This document shows, piece after piece, positions 56,954 to 64,000 of a stretch of 64,000 nucleotides of DNA. Origin of the DNA: Paramoeba atlantica (lineage: Eukaryota > Discosea); NCBI GenBank assembly GCA_977017575.1, contig CDRNVI010000063.1:434001-498000 (forward strand). The letters are read 5' to 3'. Position numbers and translations under genes: made by a program. Each line of letters opens with the position of its first letter. Position 1 is the stretch's first letter. The notes under the pieces were generated by a model that was not told the origin of the DNA, ran no database searches, and worked only from the letters and a program-made list of their open reading frames with translations.

Positions 56954-57591
56954 TTTTTTTTTTTTTTTTTTTTTTTTTCCAACTTTTCCACAATTTCCAC
57001 ACTTACGGCCCTTCACTTTCCCTTACTCCCCATACTTTCCACACCTACTCCTCTTAGCCCTCTCGTACTTCCCTTCCCTCACTCCCTACCCCACTCACCG
57101 ATCCGCATGCACCCAGGCCCGTATGGTCCTGCACCTCCGCCCCCACCCCGTTAGCAGTAATAAATACTTTTGGTTGCCGTACGAGGGTGGGAGACGTGGA
57201 GGCCACGAAACACAAAGACGTCGTCACGCCGAGGGAGAAGAGCGCGGAGAGAGACACGGGGCGACTGACGCAGGGGCGAGAGGAGGCGAAGCACGGGCCC
57301 ATCTGCCAGGAACTCTGCCCCCACCCCGTGAGCAAGTATTGTATACTTTTGGCTGCTGACACGGGGGTGGGGGACGCGAGAGAGAAACACAACAGGGGGG
57401 CAAGCGCACTGCGGAGGGAGGGTGAGGTGGGGGGATGCGGCGCAGGGGGGTGATGGGACGAGACGGGGAAGGGGGATGCCGACAAAAAGGAGTGTATTTG
57501 AGGGGGGTGCCCTCCCATGGTCTGGAAGATGGTGTATGGAAGAAAAGGGGAAATAATTCAACAAGGTACAGAAACTGTATCTTTATCGTTA
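56954..57591 (-). pseudogene. Full-length processed retrocopy with spliced leader and poly(A)
   Basis: Starts with the complete spliced leader (57591-57559) and ends in a poly(A) tail (T-run 56954-56978) at the satellite, so both ends of a mature mRNA are preserved. No RT or endonuclease is encoded. The longest frame from an ATG near the 5' end (57518-57054, 154 codons, MGGHPPQIHSFLSASPFPVS) is P/S/A/V-rich and unrecognised. A segment with CCACCCCGT and ATACTTTTGG recurs after 178 bp (57135 and 57313), which is not a multiple of three. The source may be a host mRNA or a long non-coding RNA. Confidence 0.72.
57559..57591 (-). other. Spliced-leader copy g (complete, 33 nt)
   Basis: Complete leader, followed by AATTATTTCCCC. 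On its 5' side come CGTTGTCTT and a T-run: a partial unit of the third satellite, showing that the cDNA was joined within a repeat unit. Confidence 0.88.
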
Positions 57592-57657
57592 AAGACAACG
57601 TTTTTTTTTTTTTTTTTTTTGCTCTTCATGGGCTCAAACGTGTTCCCCGCAAACGTG
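57592..57657 (-). other. Partial satellite unit and a 37-bp poly(A)-tailed fragment
   Basis: AAGACAACG at 57592-57600 is part of an ACGTTTTTTATTAAGACA unit, merging into a T-run (57601-57620). The next 37 bp (GCTCTTCATGGGCTCAAACG and following) are of unknown origin and are bounded by the poly(A) of B1. Confidence 0.55.
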
Positions 57658-58040
57658 TTTTTTTTTTTTTTTTTTTTAAGCAATAAAATTAGCAATTTCA
57701 TATTTTGGAGCCCAAAACTAGCAATTCGATCTCCCGTAAGTATAATAACAATAATAACAATAATAATAAAAACAAGCAATCCACGCCCAATCCATTCGCG
57801 CGTTCCGGACCGGGTCTTTCGACCTCTCCACGGCCTGACTTGTGAACCCTTCCCTTGCTATATGGGAGGGCGCAGGCGCGGGCCTGTGTCGACAGCGACA
57901 CGGTCGCGAAACAGGATGCTGGTCGACGGGGAGGAGATTCACTTCCCGTGTACTACCTCACTTGGGGTACCTAGCCCTCGCGGGCTAGGCGTGAGCATAG
58001 ACTCTGTCGACTCGACCAACATCCAGGCCAGAAGTTTTCC

Positions 58041-61000
58041 TTACTCTTCTTTGCCATACCCCACAAGTGCAGGGCCTGTGTTCGCCGAGGGGAGGCGAAG
58101 AACGAGCATACGCGCCTGGGAGCGCATGAGGGTGACGTTCAGACTTGTTAGTATTTGCTGTAACGCCCCCCCTTGCGAAAGTGTTCCACCTGAGGTCGCA
58201 GCTTGGCCTTTCGAGACTTCCCGCAAGACCGACATAGCGGCCGGACTCCAGCATCCGTATGTTTCGACAGCCATAGCTGTGAACTTGGTCTTCGCTTCTT
58301 CAGCTTCCTCCCGTTGCTTCCGCTTGTGTTCGACGGCGTACCTCTCGGCGAATGACCCGGCTGCCACCATGTTAGCATCACGGACCAGGTCCGTATACTT
58401 TTGTTGCTGAACATGTGTGACAGCGAAATCAAGGACGAGGGCCTGACCGAGACCACCGTTCCGGACATAGACATCTGCGGGTCGCGTGAGGGCGCCGCCC
58501 GGACCCCTGTTTCCCAGAGAGACTTCTCTCTGTGGGCTCAACCCGGCCTTGCTGCATTCAGCGGAGAACTGTTCCGCTAGGGCGTTGTGCCTTGTAATGA
58601 TTCCGTGGCCGCACTTGCAGGCTAGCGCATGGTCCCCCCCAGGGCCGAGTGGGAGGCGACAATTCGGAATCGGGCAGTTGTGACCTTGAGGGTATATACT
58701 CTCCCCGAGCCACCAACGAATCAGAGTCCGAAATTCAGTAGGGGTGTAGGCATGACCGCAGAGAGTTGAGGGAACCGTGAAGGCCCAGTTGGATGCCCCG
58801 TCGCCCGTTTGTGAGAGCCACCTAGCCCGAGTGCGGGGATCCGCTCTTGCGTAATCTTCCTCAAAGTCTCTCGCTGAAATCGCATGACTGAGATCGCGTT
58901 GTCGAGGAATCGTCAAATCTTGAGAAAGGTCAATATCGGGGGAGGGCGAGAAGGGGCATCTCTTTATGACGGAGTCCTTGTGGATTTTCCCGGTAGATTT
59001 GTCCACCATACACCCCCCTACACGCCGGTTAATGTCCTCCACGGCGTAAGAAAAGCCCTCAGCCTCATTTGCATCCCATCGATCCTTGTCGGAAGCGAAA
59101 GCTACTGAAGCTACGTACGCTGAGGTGGCATGCATTTCCGCTGAGCGAAGGCCGAGACCGCCGAACTGTTTATTTCTTTGTGCTTGTCGTCGAGCCATGT
59201 CACTCAGTGGGCGACAAAACGTTTCAACCGTACGCTGAACGGCGTTGTCGAGTCTGCGACATAAGTCCAGTAGTTCGTCCGTCGGCGTCGTGCGAAGGGA
59301 GTAAACCATCTGGCAAAACCCTGTGCACTGTCGGATGAGAGAGAAAGCGACCTGAGGGTCCTCCAGTTTCTCGATCGCTTCAAGGGATTCCTCCGCCTGG
59401 GAAATCGCGCTGTCGAGGAGGAACTGACGGCTGTACGTCGTAGATCCGATGGGGCTTCCCAAGATGCTCAGATTACCTTCCATGTTGATGTTGAGCCCGG
59501 GAATGTCAGGAAAGTGGGTAGTTTGATGAGATGAGGAAGGGTGTGTGATTATTTCGCACTTGGACGGATTGAGGTTCAGACCCCACTTTGGCCCTCCAAT
59601 TTCGATGATATCTAGTGCGTGACGTACATCAGAAGCCTGGCCTGCAAGGACGCCATCATCAAGGTACCAGAGATTGAGATGAAGATCAGGAGCTCCGGCC
59701 TTAATTTCTGCGGCCATTTCTCTCATGACGAGCGAGAACAAAAGGGGTCCGAGCGGGTCTCCTTGTTGTACGCCTTCAGAGGATTGAACTACACGTGCGC
59801 CGAATGTCAGGTTACTGTCCGAACTGTAGCACCATTCCACGAACGGGCTCAACTCAGGGAAATGATGCCGTGTCAAGGCCATAAAGCTATTTCTTGAAAT
59901 GTGATTGAAAGCGTTGCGAAGGTCAACCTTGCATAGCACAAAATCCTCGTTATTGATGTGGTGCGCAACCAGGCGCCTGCAAATGTGGATAACACGTTCG
60001 GCTCCTGCGGGCGTCGCCACTCCATATTGTTGATCTTTGAAGAGCGTTCTGGATTTAGCCTTTGCAGACAGACATCCTATCTTGCTCGCTAGTCGGCGGA
60101 AGGTTTCCCCTGCGGCAATGGGGCGGACATCACCCTGACCCTTGTGTAAAGCACATAAGCGTCCGCCGGCGAAGCAGTGTTGGACTTCAAGTGGTACTTT
60201 GCCCGCTAGCATATGACTAATAAGTTTCGTGAGCGTACCGAGCGGATCTGTCCTGGCGTCGTGATGGAATTGCACTGCTACTTGTAGGTGCTCAGGCCGA
60301 AGTCCGAGAGCTCCCCCTGAGGAACCTCGGTGAAAGCTGGAAAGCGCCGTAATGATGTCCTCTTCGGTTGCGGTGATCGGTTTAATATCCAAAGAAGGCG
60401 TGGTAATCGGACTTGGACCCAGAAGTCGAGACGGGTGTTTCGCCTGGAGCTTTTGATAAGTCGTGTCATCGTTTGGGGCAAGTGGTTCGGATGTCAACGC
60501 AGTCATTGCGCGGGAAAGTTCACCATCTCGCACGAGGCGTACTGCTCGGAGCGCAGCTTTCTGATCCTCCTCTTCAATGCTCTGAGCCTGTGGAGAACTT
60601 TTCCGCTTACGCTTCAGGCTTGACAAGGCCTCGTTCCAAAGTGGTAGAAATTCCTTGTTCTTCCATCTGGAAAGGCATTTGCGGACGTGGGAGGTGTATG
60701 AGGCTTTACCCTTGTCCCCGCCGCGTCGTGGTGCTGGAATTACACATTTAGGTAACATAGCCAGCAGGGTCCAAGCCTCGATGGTGTTGTCACGTACGGC
60801 CGCCGCCATGCATTCGGTAAGTGTTTTCGCCCATTCAGGCTTACAGCTGTTTGGGATATTTTTGCAGGTATTGACGGACAAGGCGCATACTGATGATAGG
60901 GACGGCAGATCTTCCACTGTTGGGGCGCCTTGCATAGTGTTCTCGCTAAGCTGCTGCTCAGGGTGGTGCTCAGTAACGGAATTTGGGGGCGGGACGGGGT

Positions 61001-62057
61001 AATCTTTGGAGCCAGCGGAGGAACCATGCGAAGGTTTGGGTGACGGCGTGCGAAACCTGCAGTGCATCTTGTGTGTTGCTTGCTTGCGCATGGAGTAGTG
61101 CTTTTTGCAACCCGGGCATAGGAATCTTCCCTCCTCTGTCCACCATGATTCCGCCACTTCTTCCCCATGTCTGTTAGCCACATGGTTGTAAAAGGCTTGC
61201 CATTGATCGCCGTGCGGCCCTGTTTCCCAGGTACATGAATCCAAGGGGCATTTCCTGGGCCGACTTGGTGTGCTAATAATGGGGGCGGGCGTGCTTTTAG
61301 ATGACTCGGCGTTTCGGGAGGTTAATGGGCGTCGGTGTCGCTTGAGACTTACTGAAGTGTCCGCATGGGGCTTTATGTCCGGTTTTTTCAGAGATGATGC
61401 CGCAGACAGATTGCTGTCACTTTCAGCCTCAGGAGTGTATGGCCTAGGGGAGTTGGAACTTGATTGTGCGGTGTCACGGTCGTCGCTGTCGGCCCCGGAC
61501 TCAGCACACAATTGGGAAAGGGAGATGCTCTTGGGTCGCTTCTTCTTTTTCCGTCCTTTTCCGCATCCATTCACAGACACAGTAAGGTCTTCAGGAGTGA
61601 GATCGGGGAAGAGCAATTTATCTTTTTCGTAATTATATTCGTTGTCGTATGACCTCCGGATATGTCGTTCGCACCTCTCCTTCACAGCCTTATTTGTGGT
61701 TTTTGATAGGCTGAGTGAAGAAGATTCTGCTCCCGCAAACTGGAATTCGAAGTCCTCAGTTGGACGGACGCTGGAGAAAAGTTCCTCTTCCGTGCTTGTC
61801 TGCTGTTGCCCTGTATCTGGGGTCTCACCTTCCACAGAGTTCGTAATGCTGAGTGCAATCTCGTCCGCTCGCCGTAAAGATTCAGCTGAAGGATTAGGTG
61901 GGAGGGGTGTAGTGTATAAGTCTACATGGTACGTACTCTTGCCTTCAACAAGGTCCTTGTTTGCGTCGAATTGGTCCCAGCAGCCGAGTGTGTGTGCTTT
62001 CACCTCGCGCTCGAAGTTCGAGACCTGCTTCGCCTTAGATCGAGTTAAAACAACCAT
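58041..62057 (-). CDS. Zinc-finger/RT/endonuclease protein of B1 (1,338 aa)
   Basis: The ATG at 62057 (MVVLTRSKAKQVS) lies 36 nt after the leader; a longer frame begins inside the leader and is not used. Residues 20-60 hold GCWDQFDANKDL; about 270-335 form C-x4-C…H-x4-H and FLCPGC…H-x4-C zinc fingers; WTLLAMLPKCVIPAPRRGG is near 430-445. The reverse transcriptase spans about 570-850, with VDLRNAFNHISR (Asp about 712), GVQQGDPLGPLLFSL and catalytic YLDD at about 798-801. Zinc motif CPIPNCRLPLGPGGDHALAC is at 1128-1147. The endonuclease has LTRPADVYVRN and LVLDFAVTH at about 1190-1215. All expected catalytic residues are present. Confidence 0.92.
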   Translation of the reverse strand: MVVLTRSKAKQVSNFEREVKAHTLGCWDQFDANKDLVEGKSTYHVDLYTTPLPPNPSAESLRRADEIALSITNSVEGETPDTGQQQTSTEEELFSSVRPTEDFEFQFAGAESSSLSLSKTTNKAVKERCERHIRRSYDNEYNYEKDKLLFPDLTPEDLTVSVNGCGKGRKKKKRPKSISLSQLCAESGADSDDRDTAQSSSNSPRPYTPEAESDSNLSAASSLKKPDIKPHADTSVSLKRHRRPLTSRNAESSKSTPAPIISTPSRPRKCPLDSCTWETGPHGDQWQAFYNHVANRHGEEVAESWWTEEGRFLCPGCKKHYSMRKQATHKMHCRFRTPSPKPSHGSSAGSKDYPVPPPNSVTEHHPEQQLSENTMQGAPTVEDLPSLSSVCALSVNTCKNIPNSCKPEWAKTLTECMAAAVRDNTIEAWTLLAMLPKCVIPAPRRGGDKGKASYTSHVRKCLSRWKNKEFLPLWNEALSSLKRKRKSSPQAQSIEEEDQKAALRAVRLVRDGELSRAMTALTSEPLAPNDDTTYQKLQAKHPSRLLGPSPITTPSLDIKPITATEEDIITALSSFHRGSSGGALGLRPEHLQVAVQFHHDARTDPLGTLTKLISHMLAGKVPLEVQHCFAGGRLCALHKGQGDVRPIAAGETFRRLASKIGCLSAKAKSRTLFKDQQYGVATPAGAERVIHICRRLVAHHINNEDFVLCKVDLRNAFNHISRNSFMALTRHHFPELSPFVEWCYSSDSNLTFGARVVQSSEGVQQGDPLGPLLFSLVMREMAAEIKAGAPDLHLNLWYLDDGVLAGQASDVRHALDIIEIGGPKWGLNLNPSKCEIITHPSSSHQTTHFPDIPGLNINMEGNLSILGSPIGSTTYSRQFLLDSAISQAEESLEAIEKLEDPQVAFSLIRQCTGFCQMVYSLRTTPTDELLDLCRRLDNAVQRTVETFCRPLSDMARRQAQRNKQFGGLGLRSAEMHATSAYVASVAFASDKDRWDANEAEGFSYAVEDINRRVGGCMVDKSTGKIHKDSVIKRCPFSPSPDIDLSQDLTIPRQRDLSHAISARDFEEDYARADPRTRARWLSQTGDGASNWAFTVPSTLCGHAYTPTEFRTLIRWWLGESIYPQGHNCPIPNCRLPLGPGGDHALACKCGHGIITRHNALAEQFSAECSKAGLSPQREVSLGNRGPGGALTRPADVYVRNGGLGQALVLDFAVTHVQQQKYTDLVRDANMVAAGSFAERYAVEHKRKQREEAEEAKTKFTAMAVETYGCWSPAAMSVLREVSKGQAATSGGTLSQGGALQQILTSLNVTLMRSQARMLVLRLPSANTGPALVGYGKEE

Positions 62058-62093
62058 GGGGCGTAAGAGTGAGATAAAGAAAAGAAAATAATT

Positions 62094-62126
62094 CAACAAG
62101 GTACAGAAACTGTATCTTTATCGTTA
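62094..62126 (-). other. Spliced-leader copy h (complete, 33 nt), 5' end of B1
   Basis: Complete leader followed by AATTATTTTCTTTTC and the B1 start codon. Its 5' side is TCTT and then the poly(A) of the next fragment. TCTT is also the first part of the 18-bp unit on this strand. Confidence 0.9.
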
Positions 62127-62130
62127 AAGA

Positions 62131-62567
62131 TTTTTTTTTTTTTTTTTTTTTTTTACGAACCAAGTAGGTCCATTGGGGGTGTATATGATTTTAAAACAAG
62201 CAATCAAATTAGCAATTTCATATTTTGGAGCCCAAAACTAGCAATTCGATCTCCCGTAAGTATAAGAACAATAAAAACAATAACAATAAAAACTAGCAAT
62301 CTATGCCCAATCCATTCGCGCGTTCCGGACCGGGTCTTTCGACCTCTCCACGGCCTGACTTGTGAACCCTTCCCTTGTTATATGGGAGGGCGCAGGCGCG
62401 GGCCTGTGTCGACAGCGACACGGTCGCGAAACAGGATGCTGGCCGACGGGGAGGAAGTTTTAGTTCCCGACCCATGTCCTACCTCACTTGGAGTACCTAG
62501 CCCTTGAGGGCTAGGCGTGAGCATAGACCCTGTCGGCATCGACCAGCATCCAGGCCAGCCATCTATA
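62131..62567 (-). mobile_element. 5'-truncated 3' UTR copy of a B2-like LINE
   Basis: Poly(A) at 62131-62154, then 413 bp matching 52147-52575 of B2, including the diagnostic GAAGTTTTAGTTCCCGACCC and CCTTGAGGGCTAGGCGTGAG. Starts at CCATCTAT. No coding capacity. Confidence 0.85.
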
Positions 62568-63013
62568 TTTTTTTTTTTTTTTATTGGGGGGGGTATACGA
62601 GTTGAAAACAAGCAATCAAATTAGCAATTTGAAAATTTAGCTTTTTTTTTTTTTTTTTTACTAAAAACTAGCAAACAATTCTTTTTTGAAAACAAGCAAT
62701 CAAATTAGCAATTTTATATTGTTTTTATGCAAATAAAGAAAATTTTTCTCTCTCTTTCTCCTCTTTCTCACCTCTTGACATACTTTTCCCACCTTTCTCC
62801 CTACTTTCCTGCTTTCCCCTACCCAACTTTTCAACTTTTCAGGGGGGGTAAGGTCTCCCTCAGCTTCGCCTCACCCGGCCTGCAGGCGGCTCCTCAACCA
62901 TTCGCGCGTTCCGGACCGGGTCTTTCGACCTCTCCACGGCCTGACTTGTGGACCCTTCCCTTGTTATACGGGAGGGCGCAGGCGCGGGCCTGTGTCGACA
63001 GCGACACGGTGTA
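62568..63013 (-). mobile_element. Two further truncated B-type 3' UTR pieces
   Basis: A 58-bp piece with tail at 62568-62582 (AAGCAATCAAATTAGCAATT), and a second one with tail at 62643-62659 that contains a CT-rich stretch (62745-62840) before rejoining the common core TTCGCGCGTTCCGGACCGGG at 62900. The second stops at GACACGGTGTA at 63013. The CT-rich part is not found in B1 and may define a subfamily or another insertion. Confidence 0.7.
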
Positions 63014-63491
63014 TTTTTTTTTTTTTTTTTTTTTTTTTGGCATTGCCTCTATATTTTGACCCATTAGACGAACCAAGTAGGTCCATTGGGGGGGTATATG
63101 ATTTTAAAACAAGCAATCAAATTAGCAATTTCATATTTTGGAGCCCAAAACTAGCAATTCGATCTCCCGTAAGTATAAGAACAATAAAAACAATAACAAT
63201 AAAAACTAGCAATCTATGCCCAATCCATTCGCGCGTTCCGGGCCGGGTCTTTCGACCTCTCCACGGCCTGACTTGTGAACCCTTCCCTTGTTATACAGGA
63301 GTGCGCAGGCGCGGGCCTGTGTCGACAGCGACACGGTCACGAAACAGGATGCTGGCCGACGGGGAGGAGATTCACTACCCGTGTACTACCTCACTTGGGG
63401 TACCTAGCCCTCGCGGGCTAGGCGTGAGCATAGACTCTGTCGACCCGACCAGCACCCGTCCTGGATACCATGGCGTCTTCGTGCTGAAATA

Positions 63492-63495
<4 letters not shown>
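63014..63495 (-). mobile_element. 5'-truncated 3' UTR copy of a B1-like LINE
   Basis: Poly(A) at 63014-63037, then about 450 bp matching the B1 3' UTR, including CCTCGCGGGCTAGGCGTGAG. It extends a little beyond the B1 stop region before diverging (CATGGCGTCTTCGTGCTG). Confidence 0.82.
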
Positions 63496-63522
<27 letters not shown>

Positions 63523-64000
63523 GGATCTCAATAAAAAGAATGCGTTGATCTTATATTAAATCACTTTGTTTGAACTTTGTTGGCTGCTAGGGCGCTGCAA
63601 AATTCACTTTCTATGCACCATGCCTGGTGCCCCTTCTTTCTGATCAATCTCACCCCGATCAACTTTCAACTGCCTTGGCGTTTTAGCGTTTATGAGGCGC
63701 GAAACACTTTCCGAATAAATCTCACAAATCAACTGAGCTGAAATGGGTTTAAGGCGCTCGAAATCAATTTTTGAGACTTTGAATTGAATGAATTCGCACA
63801 TCACAAGTTTGCGAAAGATGAAGTTGGCTGGCTCTGTCCCGCCATTCTCAGACTTGCATTCCGATATCATTTGACCTGCGAGATGCACGGACCTAGCTGA
63901 AAAAGGTTTTAAATGCTCAAGGACCGAACGACACACAGATCCAATGATAAGAATCGGCTCATCAAACTTCAAACGGGGAAATATTGACTCACAACATCTC
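63496..64000 (-). pseudogene. 3' part of a poly(A)-tailed retro-inserted sequence, open to window edge
   Basis: Poly(A) at 63496-63522 and 3' UTR to about 63603. A minus-strand frame stays open from the window edge to 63604 and includes RCCESIFPRLKFDEPILIIG. Two related segments, VLEHLKPFSARSVHLAGQMI and DFERLKPISAQLICEIYSES, suggest an internally duplicated domain. I do not recognise the family. It could be a processed host mRNA or the end of another retroelement; the 5' end is outside the window. Confidence 0.5.

Larger units (their letters stand above)
57658..62126 (-). mobile_element. B-type RLE LINE, copy B1 (looks complete)
   Basis: Has both ends: the complete spliced leader at 62126-62094 and a poly(A) tail at 57658-57677. 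Between them are a short 5' UTR, an uninterrupted 1,338-codon gene and a 363-bp 3' UTR. It is the most complete element in the window and the reference for all B-type fragments. Upstream of the leader only a TCTT remnant separates it from the poly(A) of the next copy. Confidence 0.92.

Noticed and set aside
57054-57518. Recognisable protein in the SL and poly(A) retrocopy
   Set aside because: The internal 178-bp repeat changes frame between its two copies, so coding is doubtful; kept only as an unrecognised frame.
62094-62126. Spliced-leader RNA gene
   Set aside because: No copy is followed by a GT donor or an SL RNA body; each continues into a different UTR.

Overview
The window is a pile of retrotransposons inserted in and around arrays of 18-bp satellite repeats, in a nuclear genome that is most likely euglenozoan. 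The main clue is a 33-nt sequence found five times complete (minus-strand starts at 62126, 57591, 30348, 6531 and 6081) and three times 5'-truncated, always at the 5' end of a retro-inserted copy. It ends in CAGTTTCTGTACCTTGTTG. Kinetoplastid and diplonemid spliced leaders end in CAGTTTCTGTAC followed by a T/A-rich stretch and TTG, so I read it as the host spliced leader (SL). None of the copies is followed by a GT donor, so they are 5' ends of reverse-transcribed, trans-spliced mRNAs and not SL RNA genes. Large repeat content and unusual introns favour a diplonemid over a trypanosomatid, but this is inference. No ordinary host gene, rRNA or tRNA is certain in the window.

Layout. 1-2541: part of a tyrosine-recombinase (YR) retroelement (Y1). 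2551-6033: an A-type LINE on the + strand between two arrays of GTGTTCTTTATAAAAAAG. 6034-7068: SL-tagged retrocopies and a GC-rich hairpin region. 7069-18234: about 420 units of CCCTTTCTTTTGTTAAGA, interrupted by a whole-looking YR retroelement (Y2, 7766-11318) with split direct repeats. 18235-38902: minus-strand A-type LINEs (L3, L4, L6, L5, chimera C1, L7), some separated by short satellite arrays. 38903-46262: two head-to-tail copies of another YR element (Y3a, Y3b). 46263-50096: LINE fragments and LINE L9. 50323-63522: B-type LINEs and a cascade of 5'-truncated, poly(A)-tailed B copies, with a third satellite (ACGTTTTTTATTAAGACA) at 56.5 kb. 63523-64000: 3' part of a further poly(A)-tailed copy.

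The LINEs carry a reverse transcriptase, a Cys/His zinc motif and a C-terminal PD...D restriction-like endonuclease (RLE), the architecture of the CRE/R2-like group. A-type elements fall into A1 (C-terminus ending near WxGGL) and A2 (YYDLTVVHEL endonuclease core). B-type elements have an N-terminal zinc-finger region and a YLDD reverse transcriptase. Read on the LINE sense strand, the three satellites are variants of one 18-mer (TCTTAACAAAAGAAAGGG, TCTTAATAAAAAACGTTG, TCTTTATAAAAAAGGTGT), so insertion orientation is fixed relative to the repeat.

The most unusual content is a family of structured, intron-like inserts of 401-437 bp (3074-3480, 19098-19534, 27793-28193). They interrupt three LINE reading frames at unrelated positions. 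Removing exactly GAAATCC...CTATTA restores the conserved protein each time, with no target duplication, and it works with the insert in either orientation relative to the gene. Their ends pair, with one compensatory base-pair change. A second, unrelated 873-bp insert (28752-29624) behaves the same way. One host LINE (L6) also bears a spliced leader, so its RNA was mature when copied. That suggests the inserts arrived afterwards at the DNA level, as mobile introns.
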